Source of the DNA: Prochloron sp965198675
Lineage (GTDB): Bacteria > Cyanobacteriota > Cyanobacteriia > Cyanobacteriales > Prochloraceae
Assembly: GCA_965198675.1 (NCBI GenBank)
Contig: OZ240666.1
Coordinates: 1,984,001-2,048,000 of the forward strand
DNA: 64,000 bases
Reading direction: 5' to 3'
Shown one piece after another: positions 1-7,200 of the stretch. Below the pieces are notes generated by a model, which saw only the letters and a program-made list of their open reading frames with translations, ran no database searches and was not told the origin of the DNA. Within the stretch, counting starts at the first letter, position 1; each line of letters starts with the position of its first letter. Position numbers and translations under genes: made by a program.

Positions 1-2
1 TA

Positions 3-359
3 GTAACAGATCCAGCTATGCTCCACCAGGTACTAACTGGAGTAATGGAGAATTTTACCCGCAGTTTACCCCATGGAGGAGAAATTCAAGTGGAAGTAAA
101 AACAGCTGGCGATCGCCTCAAGTTAGAACTGGTCTCCCAATCAACTCATGAGAGCAACCCCTTCAAATCTCTCGGTCAACTCCTCATGTTTCAACGGTCA
201 ACGGGTTGTCTTCGTCTCAATCTGGACGCAACCAAAAATCTCTTTCATGTTTTGGGAGCTAAACTAATCGTGCGTCAGAAACCTCAACAAGCCTGCCTGC
301 CCGCGGCATTGATTAATGGCGCGGGCGCGGCGCTCGGCAGGGGTCTGGCTATACCTTAG
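3..359 (+). CDS. C-terminal end of a histidine-kinase-like ATPase protein, cut by the window edge
   Basis: The frame is open to the left edge, so the gene starts outside the window and the Met at base 18 is internal. The visible part (LHQVLTGVMENFTRSLP, then SLGQLLMF and NLFHVLGAKLIVRQKPQQ) resembles the last part of an HATPase_c domain in cyanobacterial sensor kinases, where helices after the ATP lid are followed by a final strand. A normal end of this domain would be a short hydrophobic strand after GAKLIVRQ. Instead the frame runs into a GC-rich hairpin repeat at 300-325 and stops after about 17 unrelated residues (tail ending GRGLAIP). The true C-terminus was probably replaced by that repeat. 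Family assignment is moderate because only about 100 residues are visible. Confidence 0.5.
   Translation, partial: VTDPAMLHQVLTGVMENFTRSLPHGGEIQVEVKTAGDRLKLELVSQSTHESNPFKSLGQLLMFQRSTGCLRLNLDATKNLFHVLGAKLIVRQKPQQACLPAALINGAGAALGRGLAIP
300..325. repeat. 26-bp GATT-loop hairpin, copy 1
   Basis: Eleven-base arms (CCCGCGGCATT and AATGGCGCGGG) enclose a GATT loop and pair except at one position. The copy lies inside the end of the kinase-like gene. Related copies with different but still pairing GC arms are at 2444-2469 and 35639-35664. Just downstream (about 335-360) is another repeat, GGTCTGGCTATACCTTAGC, which recurs in inverse orientation near 53441-53463. Confidence 0.75.
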
Positions 360-493
360 CAGGAGTTTGGCCAACACCGAAGGTGCCGCCTTTGGCGTCC
401 CTTAGCAGGGGTTTTCACTATTTTCTTACCTCTCGTGTCAGTTAGGGAATGTCATTAGACTTTAGTTATGCTATAATTAATGATAAATATATA

Positions 494-730
494 ATGATAT
501 ACCAAAGAATCCTCCTAAACCAAGACTTCCCCGAACACAACCTTAAAAAAAGAGACATCGCCACTTTTATCGATACTGTCCCCCACCCCACAGGGGGAGA
601 AGAAGGCTACATACTCGAAATATTTAATGCTCTCGGTGAATCCATAGACACCATCATCGTGCCCCAATCTGCCGTTTCCCCCCTCCGCTCCCATGAGATT
701 TTATCGGTCCGTTCCCTCGTACAAGCTTAG
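494..730 (+). CDS. DUF4926-like small protein
   Basis: About 78 residues. The core (ILLNQDFPEHNLKKRD, then VPHPTGGEEGYILEIFNALGE and HEILSVRSL) matches the pattern of DUF4926-type small beta-rich proteins common in cyanobacteria, often near toxin-antitoxin or conflict genes. The frame is open from an ATG at 449, but family members usually begin a few residues before the N-x-DFPE segment, so I prefer the ATG at 494. No clear ribosome site separates the two. The gene stands alone between repeats on its left and a GIY-YIG remnant on its right. Function is unknown. Confidence 0.6.
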   Translation: MIYQRILLNQDFPEHNLKKRDIATFIDTVPHPTGGEEGYILEIFNALGESIDTIIVPQSAVSPLRSHEILSVRSLVQA

Positions 731-808
731 TCCAATTGAATTTTCCCAGCGGCGACGGCTACTTTAACTGCCTTCTTCCATATCCTTGCTAGAAAATAGG
801 AGAAAGCA

Positions 809-1117
809 TCAAGTCATCTCATTGATTGACGAAAATTCAGCTACATCTTTCTCGTCTAAATTGAACCACTCGCCATTAAGACGTTTGCCTTTGAATTTAG
901 TGTGCCAGTAATATTCTGATTGGTTTATATCATTGGTGCTAATTGCATGTATCAAATCTACTTTGAAAGGGAGCTGTGTCTCTATAACCCTGGTTCTTTG
1001 AGGCAAGTTTTTTGTTTTGCCTATTTTATAATATCCATTCCCGTGTAAAAGGTAAATATATCCCTTTGTTCGTTTTTTGGGATAAGGCTCTTCGATGATT
1101 CGGCTTCTTGTTTTGGA
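809..1117 (-). pseudogene. GIY-YIG (T5orf172/MUG113-type) nuclease remnant
   Basis: Read leftward, the frame opens after a TAG at 1118-1120 and has no ATG. From about 1063 it gives GYIYLLHGNGYYKIGKTKN, then LPQRT, a conserved Glu (SEYYWHTKF) and a GEWFNL end. These are the landmarks of the T5orf172/MUG113 branch of GIY-YIG nucleases: the GYIY and YYKIGKT segments, Arg, Glu-x3-His and GEWF. A TTG at 1006 could start a shorter product, but that would remove the catalytic GIY-YIG strand. I therefore read it as a gene that lost its start, next to a transposase remnant. The family normally occurs in phages and mobile DNA. Confidence 0.65.
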
Positions 1118-1203
1118 CTAGACAACCCGCAGGGAATCAAGGAAACTAAAGAGATATAAAACGAGTCCCTTTCACAACCTCTCAACCCAGATGTCAAAAA
1201 GCA

Positions 1204-1548
1204 GCAATCTCTGATGTAGGTTGGGGAATGTTTGTCAACTTCTTGGACTATAAATTAGAGAAAGAAGGAAAAATTCTAGTAGAAATTGACAGATGGTTCC
1301 CTAGCTCAAAACTCTGCTCGAATTGTCACTGCCAAGTCACTGAAATGCCGTTAGATGTAAGGGAATAGACTTGTCCTAATTGTGGCGCCCAATACGACCG
1401 AGACGGCAATGCCGCAGCGAATATTAGAGCAGAAGGGATCAGAAAACTACAGGCGGATGGAACAGCCGTCTCTGCTGGTCGAGGCGACGTAAGACCAAAT
1501 CGAGGGCGTAAGCTATCGACGAGGCAGTCGCCATGGATGCCGGGGTAG
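1204..1548 (+). pseudogene. tnpB: IS200/IS605 tnpB C-terminal remnant with in-frame stop
   Basis: The frame starting near 1204 gives GWGMFVNFLDYKLEKEGKI, then VEIDRWFPSSKLCSNCHC, an in-frame TAG at about 1366-1368, then CPNCGAQYDRDGNAAANI. These are the conserved C-terminal parts of TnpB: the strand before the zinc ribbon, the CxxC...CxxC zinc ribbon, and the RuvC-III Asp in the YDRDGNAA segment. The first two RuvC motifs are missing and the TAG falls inside the zinc ribbon, so no active nuclease can be made. The unrelated tnpB at 57839-59254 has a different zinc-ribbon sequence, so this is a separate insertion event. It ends two bases before the stop of truB, which is convergent. Confidence 0.8.
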
Positions 1549-1549
1549 T

Positions 1550-2419
1550 TCACAACACCACTTTAGGAATCAGTAAAGTGGCAGAAGACAAATTTGTAAC
1601 CTTGCCCATCCCTAAAAACCGTCCATCTTCACCACAAACCTTGATACTATCTGATAACTGCTGGTTAGCAGAAATCGCAATTTTTTGACCTTGACACCAC
1701 CGTCGAGCATCTTCATCCTTTAAAGTAACCACATTTAGATGTTGCAAAGCCATATTTGGAGCAATGAGAGAAGATGTCCCATCTAACTGCTCAAAAGTAA
1801 AACTATCAGCCAACTTCATACCGCAACTTTCAGTACGAGTCAAAGCCCCTAAAGTGCCACCAACCCCCGCTGCTGCTCCCAAATCTCGTGCGATCGCCCG
1901 AATATAAGTTCCCGAACCGCAGGCGATCGCCACAGATATTTCTGGAAACTCCCCCGGGTACCAAGCCAAAACCTCTATCTTACTCACCCGGACAGTTCGC
2001 ACCGGAACCTCCACGGAATCGACCGCCCGCGCCAACTCATACAGCCTTTTACCCCCTCGCTGAATGGCACTGTAAACGGGAGGAACCTGCTCTATAGTCC
2101 CTTCAAACTGACTCAAAAGAGTTTTTACCCTCTCGCAAGTCAACTCCCCTGCTGGAGACGTAGCAATAATCTCCCCTTCCAAATCGTCAGTAGTCGTCCT
2201 CACCCCGAAGCGAATTCTAGCCTCATAAGCCTTATTTTCTGGTAGAAATTGCAACAATCGAGTAGCTTTCCCCACAGCAATAGGTAAAACCCCCGTTGCC
2301 GCCGGATCCAGAGTCCCCCCATGTCCCACTCGCTTCAGCTGCAAAATCCGCCGCACCTTAGCAACACAATCATGAGAAGTCATTCCCCCAGGTTTGTTTA
2401 AATTGAGAAAACCAAACAT
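1550..2419 (-). CDS. truB: tRNA pseudouridine(55) synthase TruB
   Basis: A 289-residue protein that isomerises U55 to pseudouridine in the T-arm of tRNAs. The N-terminus (FLNLNKPGGMTSHD) and the motif GHGGTLDPAATGVLP are diagnostic, and Asp38 in GTLDP is the catalytic residue. GSGTYIRAIARDLG near residue 170 is the second conserved family segment, followed by a short PUA-like C-terminal region. Length is normal for bacterial TruB. It follows tsaD on the same strand, so two tRNA-modification genes lie together. The intergenic gap carries a 26-bp hairpin repeat. The stop codon abuts the end of a tnpB remnant. Confidence 0.97.
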   Translation of the reverse strand: MFGFLNLNKPGGMTSHDCVAKVRRILQLKRVGHGGTLDPAATGVLPIAVGKATRLLQFLPENKAYEARIRFGVRTTTDDLEGEIIATSPAGELTCERVKTLLSQFEGTIEQVPPVYSAIQRGGKRLYELARAVDSVEVPVRTVRVSKIEVLAWYPGEFPEISVAIACGSGTYIRAIARDLGAAAGVGGTLGALTRTESCGMKLADSFTFEQLDGTSSLIAPNMALQHLNVVTLKDEDARRWCQGQKIAISANQQLSDSIKVCGEDGRFLGMGKVTNLSSATLLIPKVVL

Positions 2420-2443
2420 TCTACTCCTCTCTCCGCGCCTCTG

Positions 2444-2469
2444 CCGCCGCCATTGATTAATGCCGGCGG
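2444..2469. repeat. 26-bp GATT-loop hairpin, copy 2
   Basis: Arms CCGCCGCCATT and AATGCCGGCGG around GATT. The bases that differ from copies 1 and 3 change in both arms, so pairing is kept. It sits in the short gap between the tsaD stop and the truB start and could affect read-through between them. Confidence 0.75.
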
Positions 2470-2476
2470 TGAAACC

Positions 2477-3517
2477 CTAATAAAGCTCCATTACATCTGT
2501 AACAGGCATTCGAGATTTTACCCCCAGAGTGAGAGGCGACCTCTGTCCCCGGTTGAAATGGTCCGCAGCAGCACAGCCAATCATAGCCCCGTTGTCAGTG
2601 CAAAGTTTGAGAGGGGGAAAATGAACTGTAAAACCATGAACAGCAGCAGCAGCCTTTAAGTGCTTTCTCAGGCAGCTATTTGCCGCCACCCCACCACCCA
2701 CAACAATAGTCTTGAGACTAAAATCCCTAGCGCAGGCGATCGCCCTTTTGGTTAAGGATCGGGCCACTGTCTCTTGAAAACTGGCTGCTATATCCTCCAC
2801 CGGTAAATCCCCATTTCCCTGCTGTTGTAATTTCTCCACCAACCGCAGCACAGCGGTTTTTAAACCACTGAAACTGCAATCGTAGGGATGATAACCCCCT
2901 TCTGGGAGTCCAATTTTACCCTCCGGTAAGGCAAACCTTTGAGGATTACCGGTTTTGGCTACCCTATCAATTTCCGGTCCTCCCGGATATCCCAAGTGCA
3001 GCAGCCGGGCTACTTTATCAAAAGCTTCTCCCGCAGCGTCATCCCGGGTTCTTCCTAGCACCTCATAGTTACCACAATCTTTCACATAAATCAAGCTTGT
3101 GTGACCCCCAGAAACCAACAGACATAAAAAAGGAGGTTCCAGCTGCGGTTCGCTCAAATAACTGGCGTAAATGTGACCTTCCAAATGATGGATACCCAGA
3201 AAAGGCTTTTGGTGTAAGGATGCCAGGGTTTTGGCAGCCGTTACTCCCACCAAAAGCGCCCCCACCAAACCAGGGGCACATGTAGCTGCAACGGCATCAA
3301 TATCCTGCCAATCTAAATTAGTCTCACTCAAAGCTTGGGCGATGCAATGGTCGATATTTTCTAAATGCCGGCGGGAAGCTACCTCCGGCACTACCCCGCC
3401 ATAATTACGGTGGACGGCAATTTGAGAAGCAACAATACTACTATAAACTTCACGATTCTTTACAATTGCCACGGCTGTTTCGTCACAACTTGTTTCGATT
3501 GCCAAAATCGTTGCCAT
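2477..3517 (-). CDS. tsaD: tRNA N6-adenosine threonylcarbamoyltransferase TsaD
   Basis: A 346-residue ASKHA-fold enzyme that transfers the threonylcarbamoyl group to A37 of ANN-decoding tRNAs, working with TsaB, TsaE and TsaC. The N-terminus ILAIETSCDETAVAIV is the phosphate-1 loop of the family. The metal-binding pair is HHLEGH (His111 and His115). SGGHTSLIYV, GPGGPEID-like GYPGGPEIDR and the C-terminal CTDNGAMIG segments complete the signature. Length is normal. Its partner gene tsaB is also in the window at about 15 kb. The gene diverges from psaF, so 3518-3668 holds two promoters. Confidence 0.97.
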   Translation of the reverse strand: MATILAIETSCDETAVAIVKNREVYSSIVASQIAVHRNYGGVVPEVASRRHLENIDHCIAQALSETNLDWQDIDAVAATCAPGLVGALLVGVTAAKTLASLHQKPFLGIHHLEGHIYASYLSEPQLEPPFLCLLVSGGHTSLIYVKDCGNYEVLGRTRDDAAGEAFDKVARLLHLGYPGGPEIDRVAKTGNPQRFALPEGKIGLPEGGYHPYDCSFSGLKTAVLRLVEKLQQQGNGDLPVEDIAASFQETVARSLTKRAIACARDFSLKTIVVGGGVAANSCLRKHLKAAAAVHGFTVHFPPLKLCTDNGAMIGCAAADHFNRGQRSPLTLGVKSRMPVTDVMELY

Positions 3518-3668
3518 TATCTGATAAATTAATCCAAAAGAATATTTTTTGCCCTTTTCACTTTACCTTGATTAACATCTCAGGGTAAGATTGCCTCGGT
3601 GTACTAAAGGATGTTTTCATCTTTTGGATCCACCTACTTCATCTTTTGTTACAAAAGGAAATCAATCT

Positions 3669-4169
3669 ATGAAACGATTGTTTGCATTGCTCATTCTAGT
3701 CTTAGCTCTCTGGTTTAACCTTGCACCACCTGCTTCTGCTGAATCCGTAGCTGGACTCGTTCCTTGCAGCGAGTCTCCTGCTTATGAAGCGCGAGCAGCC
3801 AGCTTTTTGAACACCACTGCCGATCCCCAGTCGGGACAAAAGCGAGCCGAACGCTACGCCGAGGCACTCTGCGGTGAAGAGGGTTTGCCCCACTTAATCG
3901 TAGATGGTCGTTTCTCTCACGCTGGTGACTTCCTCATTCCCGCTATCCTCTTCCTTTATATTGCCGGTTGGATTGGTTGGGCAGGTCGTTCCTATTTGAT
4001 TGCCGTAAGGGGCGGAAAGAATCCGGAAATGAAAGAAGTGGTTATCGACGTTCCTCTGGCATTCAGCAAGATGTTAGCTGCTTCTACTTGGCCTCTGATA
4101 GCATTTAAGGACTACGTCTCTGGTAATCTGATTGCTAAGGATAGCGAAGTTCCCATTTCCCCCCGCTAA
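3669..4169 (+). CDS. psaF: Photosystem I reaction centre subunit III PsaF
   Basis: A 166-residue lumenal/transmembrane subunit of photosystem I, near the plastocyanin/cytochrome c6 docking side. I start at the ATG at 3669, because the open frame upstream to 3591 is not conserved, while MKRLFALLILVLALWF...PPASA from 3669 is a clean signal peptide with Ala-x-Ala cleavage before ESVAGLVPC. Conserved landmarks are the paired cysteines (LVPC and ALCGEEGLPHLI), GRFSHAGDFLIPAILFLYIA (membrane helix) and WAGRSYLIA. psaJ follows 33 bases later on the same strand, the usual cyanobacterial order. Confidence 0.97.
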   Translation: MKRLFALLILVLALWFNLAPPASAESVAGLVPCSESPAYEARAASFLNTTADPQSGQKRAERYAEALCGEEGLPHLIVDGRFSHAGDFLIPAILFLYIAGWIGWAGRSYLIAVRGGKNPEMKEVVIDVPLAFSKMLAASTWPLIAFKDYVSGNLIAKDSEVPISPR

Positions 4170-4202
4170 TTGTTGGCTACTATATTCTTTGGAGAATAAC
4201 TG

Positions 4203-4331
4203 ATGAAAGATTTACAAGGATTTCTTTCTACCGCTCCCGTTTTGCTCACCCTACTGATGACATTTACCGCTGGCCTTTTGATTGAATTTAATCGCTTTTT
4301 CCCCGACCTACTTTTCCATCCTTTGGGTTAA
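4203..4331 (+). CDS. psaJ: Photosystem I subunit IX PsaJ
   Basis: A 42-residue single-helix membrane protein beginning MKDLQGFLSTAPVL and ending RFFPDLLFHPLG, which is the standard PsaJ pattern (N-terminal FLSTAPV, one hydrophobic helix, and a C-terminal NRFFPDL segment). It stabilises PsaF in photosystem I. A ribosome site (TTGGAGAA) lies just before the ATG. It is co-transcribed with psaF, and a terminator-like hairpin follows. Confidence 0.97.
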   Translation: MKDLQGFLSTAPVLLTLLMTFTAGLLIEFNRFFPDLLFHPLG

Positions 4332-4365
4332 AAAAGTAGAAGAAAATTGACAATTTAGGAGTTAG

Positions 4366-4446
4366 AAACTCGCGATGGCTTGGGCGATCACTAAGAGTGG
4401 CGCTCCGCGTGCTGCGAAGCAGATCCCTACGGGATCGCGAGTTTTT
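4366..4446 (+). terminator. psaFJ terminator hairpin with an enlarged 57-nt loop
   Basis: ACTCGCGAT at 4368-4376 pairs perfectly with ATCGCGAGT at 4434-4442, flanked by AAA and a T-rich run (GTTTTTCTTT), which is the form of an intrinsic terminator. Between the arms lie 57 bases containing GGCGCTCCGCG and the palindrome GATCCCTACGGGATC, a small cyanobacterial repeat. The simplest reading is a short-loop terminator into which a repeat has been inserted. Confidence 0.65.
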
Positions 4447-4462
4447 CTTTGTAGAGTTAGAC

Positions 4463-4588
4463 AGGCGGGCGTATTTACAGATTAAACATGGAATATATTA
4501 CCTCAATTACCGCTGTACAAAGCTTTCAGGAGATTCCTATAACTAGTAATTAGTACTGGTCACTGTCAAGGTACGTGCTCACTGCTAT
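4463..4588. repeat. Composite intergenic repeat, copy A
   Basis: From GCGTATTTACAGATTA through TGTACAAAGCTTT, AGATT, CTATAACTAGTAATTAGTACTG to GTACGTGCTCACTGCTAT. The same order recurs at 7062-7195 with a few substitutions and an extra stretch near the left end. The two copies bracket the oxoamine synthase gene region. Confidence 0.7.
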
Positions 4589-4696
4589 CCCAGTGGGAAT
4601 CACAATCTCGCTACACATTTGGGGTAGTAAACTAATTTGAGAGGTTTTTGCCAGAACAATCAAGGGAGAAGCGTTGATAACCCATTTTCTAGCCAC
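4550..4696 (-). pseudogene. DUF3368 (PIN-like toxin) truncated to 48 codons
   Basis: From a GTG at 4696 the frame reads ARKWVINASPLIVLAKTSQI and LLPQMCSEIVIPTGIAV. This is the N-terminal part of DUF3368 proteins, the PIN-fold partner of UPF0175 antitoxins, including the N-x-SPLI strand with the first acidic-site region. Family members are about 150-160 residues. Here homology stops after about 40 residues, where composite intergenic repeat A begins, and the frame closes in repeat sequence (STYLDSDQY). The GTG overlaps the natural stop of the UPF0175 frame (GGC TAG), the normal arrangement of the operon. No active nuclease can be made. Confidence 0.7.
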
Positions 4697-4908
4697 GGGA
4701 GAGTTCCTCAGCTAGTTCTTGAGGTGTTACCTGAAAGGGTGACAGGTTGAAGCGCTTGCATAGCGTCGAGAAATTCTTGACGGCTCTTGGATTGGGAGAT
4801 AGTGCCGACTTCGTACCATTTGATGGCAGCGGCTAGGCACATTTCTTGCACAAAAGCATCAGGGCTAGTTCCCAGTGCAGAAAAAGCACTTTCGGGGAGT
4901 TCTATCAT
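4689..4908 (-). pseudogene. UPF0175 antitoxin, damaged
   Basis: MIELPESAFSALGTSPDAFVQEM, then LAAAIKWYEVGTISQSK and SRQEFLDAM match UPF0175. Two lesions are visible. The helix-turn-helix segment expected between QSK and SRQEF (about seven residues, AAEIAGL-like) is missing. Near 4735 the reading frame shifts, because the expected tail FQVTPQELAEELSRG is present in another frame and stops at 4689. Without the second lesion the gene would overlap DUF3368 as usual. Reading without repair gives a 66-residue protein ending SGNTSRTS. The start is uncertain: the frame remains open upstream (SIQL before the Met). Confidence 0.7.
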
Positions 4909-5597
4909 TAGCTGGATGCTAACGGCGCTCGCAATATCATGTTGCGAGCTTTGCAGGCAACTGCCTTCACTATAAATAGTGATGCTATACTTATCTCAGA
5001 TTTGTGCAGCAATGTATAAGTTTGAGCAGGTTAAATGTTGCACTGGCATGTTATTAACTAGAGTCACTTCTTGGGTGTTTAGCGTAGCATTGGTTCACAC
5101 CAAGCGATCGCACTAATTTCCTTTCCCGTAATCAGGTTGACAGGCGGGCTGGGCAGTAGCCCAGATCCGCGCGAGCGCGGGTCGCACCCTTACTGTTTCA
5201 AGGTCGCACTCACCCCTTACACGGAATTTTACGGGAGGTTGGTAGCCCCGTCAATTTATTGCGGGGCGGAAAACCGACTCGATAGCTACTACCTTCCCAT
5301 TCGTGTCTCTATTATGCAACGCCATAATTTGGTTTACAATGCCCACCCTAATAACTACCTTGCTCCAAGACCTTCGAGCCATAGGATAAAAAGTTGGGAA
5401 TCTTTTTTTTTGTGACCGACAACATCAACCCTCGAACTGGTAACTGGTAACTGGTCACTGTCATGGTACTGGCTCACTGCTATATGTCAGAATCTAGTCA
5501 GCCGTTCTATAGTATCAATAGCGCTTGAGCCAAATCAGGATCTTCGAGCAATTGCTGCTCGACAGTGGCAACAGTAAACAGGTGGGAGGAGTAGATT
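4909..5597. other. Intergenic region without a supportable gene
   Basis: About 690 bases. It has a HIP1-type GCGATCGC (5104-5111), a GC-rich inverted repeat near 5165-5185, a hairpin CCCCGTCAATTTATTGCGGGG near 5249-5269, a GCCCACCCTA fragment of the dispersed palindrome near 5342, a short 7-bp repeat array (about 5441-5484) and the GTCATGGTAC/CACTGCTAT segment found at many repeat boundaries. The open frame 5137-5415 has no ribosome site or family resemblance and is built from repeats, so I do not call it. Confidence 0.6.
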
Positions 5598-6884
5598 GTG
5601 GAAGTTATTCAAGAATACGTTGGGCTGCTTCACAAAAGCGGCCTTTATCCAGACGAGTATATCTGTCATCGCAAAGAGGGCAATATCGTCGAAATCGAAG
5701 AAGAAAAAACAGGGGTGAGACATCGGGTTCTCACCTTCTGTACCAATGACGTTCTCGGTTTGGTTCAATCAGAAGAAGTTAAACAAGCGGCCATTGATGC
5801 CATTATCCAGTACGGCACTTCTAATAGTTCCTGTCCTACATTAAGCGGGCGCATTCACCTACACGCTCAGTTAGAAAGAGAAATCTCCGCCTTTAAGCAC
5901 TTGCCCCACACCCACTTATTTTTAAATGCTTGGATGGCAATGCAAGGCTTGATGGATGCTTTCTGTCACTTAGCCATCCAAGTGCCTGGGTTTCACAACA
6001 AGAGAGAAACCCTGATTATGACAGACGTCCTCAATCATGGCTGTATTGTCGCTGCTGTAACCAATGCGGGCAACCGTTCCGGCAAAGTATTCCGTCAAAG
6101 TCCGAAGGTCAGGGTCAAACCCTATCGCCACTGCGATGTCGATGACTTAGCCCGGAAGCTACGGCGCTATGCTCGCTCTGACGACAGGATTATGGTGGTC
6201 TCAGACGCCGTCTTCTCCATGGATGGAGATATAGCTCCCTTGCCCCAAATGGTAGACGTGCTGGCAAATTATCCCGGCAGTGTTATCTTCATGGACGAAG
6301 CCCATGCCAGCGGATCAATTGGTGCCACGGGCAGGGGTATCTACGAATACTTCGGTATAACGCCCCAGGAAGTAATGGATCGAGGTGTCGCCCCCCTTAT
6401 TATGACCACCTTCTCCAAGTTTGCCGCTTCCGCTGGGGCTGCAATTAGTAGTTATTCTGCCGAGTTAATTGACTTGTTAGATACCTCTCCTACCTCCATC
6501 GGCACCATTTCTCTCCCCCCGCCTACCACTGCTGCTGCCCTGGAAAGCATTCGCATCGTGGGGCGCAATCCTCAGTTAGTACAAAAACTCCAGGGAAATA
6601 GCCGTTACCTGCGAGCCATCTTAATCGAACACGAATTTACCCCTATTGGCGAAACTAACGTGATTCCGGTGATGTTACCGACGGAAATAAATCCCAAATA
6701 CTTTGCCAGTCACCTGTTGGAACACCACGGTATTTGGATCTCGCCTATCTGGTTTATTGCTAAACCCCGCCTCCGGATCGTCGCCAATGCCCTCCACACC
6801 CAAGAAGAGATGGATCGGCTGGTGAGGGCAATGGTAGCCACCAGGGATGCTTTGTATCAACCCAAAACCATGGTTAGTGCTTGA
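5598..6884 (+). CDS. Alpha-oxoamine synthase (serine palmitoyltransferase / AONS-like)
   Basis: A 428-residue fold-type I PLP enzyme starting at GTG 5598 with GGTGGGAGGAG upstream. The family condenses an amino acid with an acyl thioester, with decarboxylation. Visible motifs are His147 (DVLNHGC, stacking on PLP), DEAH at 233-236 (PLP N1 and O3 contacts), the PLP lysine Lys274 (TTFSKFAASAG) and IGTISLPPP near 307-315. The H-A-Q-LE helix (89-93) and the ATGRG loop also fit. It diverges from BioF/KBL: NAWMAMQG replaces SGYxAN, and an extra loop (NRSGKVFRQSPKVRVKPYRH) precedes the second conserved His. Nearby GNAT-like and SDR genes suggest a lipid base pathway rather than biotin. The stop lies in GCTTGAAACAGTTA, the boundary of a 7-bp repeat. 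Confidence 0.85.
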   Translation: MEVIQEYVGLLHKSGLYPDEYICHRKEGNIVEIEEEKTGVRHRVLTFCTNDVLGLVQSEEVKQAAIDAIIQYGTSNSSCPTLSGRIHLHAQLEREISAFKHLPHTHLFLNAWMAMQGLMDAFCHLAIQVPGFHNKRETLIMTDVLNHGCIVAAVTNAGNRSGKVFRQSPKVRVKPYRHCDVDDLARKLRRYARSDDRIMVVSDAVFSMDGDIAPLPQMVDVLANYPGSVIFMDEAHASGSIGATGRGIYEYFGITPQEVMDRGVAPLIMTTFSKFAASAGAAISSYSAELIDLLDTSPTSIGTISLPPPTTAAALESIRIVGRNPQLVQKLQGNSRYLRAILIEHEFTPIGETNVIPVMLPTEINPKYFASHLLEHHGIWISPIWFIAKPRLRIVANALHTQEEMDRLVRAMVATRDALYQPKTMVSA

Positions 6885-7061
6885 AACAGTTAGCAGTTAC
6901 TAGTAACCTCGTACCATGACAGTTCTTTCACAATCTTCTTTAAGTTTCTGTCCAGTTACCACCTCCTTGTGGGGAGATAAAGCCTTCCCTTGCCGCGTTG
7001 TGCTATAACTGTCATGGTATGATAGGAAGTAACTGATCACTGCTATTATCCCTCTTCGCGC
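6885..7061. other. Repeat-filled gap after the oxoamine synthase
   Basis: Starts with TTGAAACAGTTAGCAGTTAC, then CGTACCATGACAG, a segment TTTCTGTCCAGTTACCAC also found near 30916-30940, and a second GTCATGGTATGAT. No gene seen. Together with repeat copy B (7062-7195) it separates the oxoamine synthase from the next gene by 316 bases. Confidence 0.6.
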
Positions 7062-7195
7062 AGGCGTATTTACAGATTACAACTTGGATAACATTTGCAC
7101 GAAATTACCTCAATGACCGTTGTACAAAGCTTTCGGGAGATTGCTATAACTAGTAATTAGTACTGGTAACTGTCAAGGTACGTGCTAACTGCTAT
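7062..7195. repeat. Composite intergenic repeat, copy B
   Basis: Second copy of the element at 4463-4588, same orientation. It shares GCGTATTTACAGATTA, TTGTACAAAGCTTTC, CTATAACTAGTAATTAGTACTG and GTCAAGGTACGTGCT. It ends five bases before the ATG of the GNAT-like gene, so it supplies whatever promoter or ribosome site that gene has. Confidence 0.7.
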
Positions 7196-7200
7196 AAAAA

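Noticed and set aside
1888..2097. Plus-strand frame inside truB
   Set aside because: Shadow of the conserved truB frame.
5137..5415. Open frame of 92 codons
   Set aside because: No ribosome site, no family resemblance and composed of hairpin and repeat fragments.
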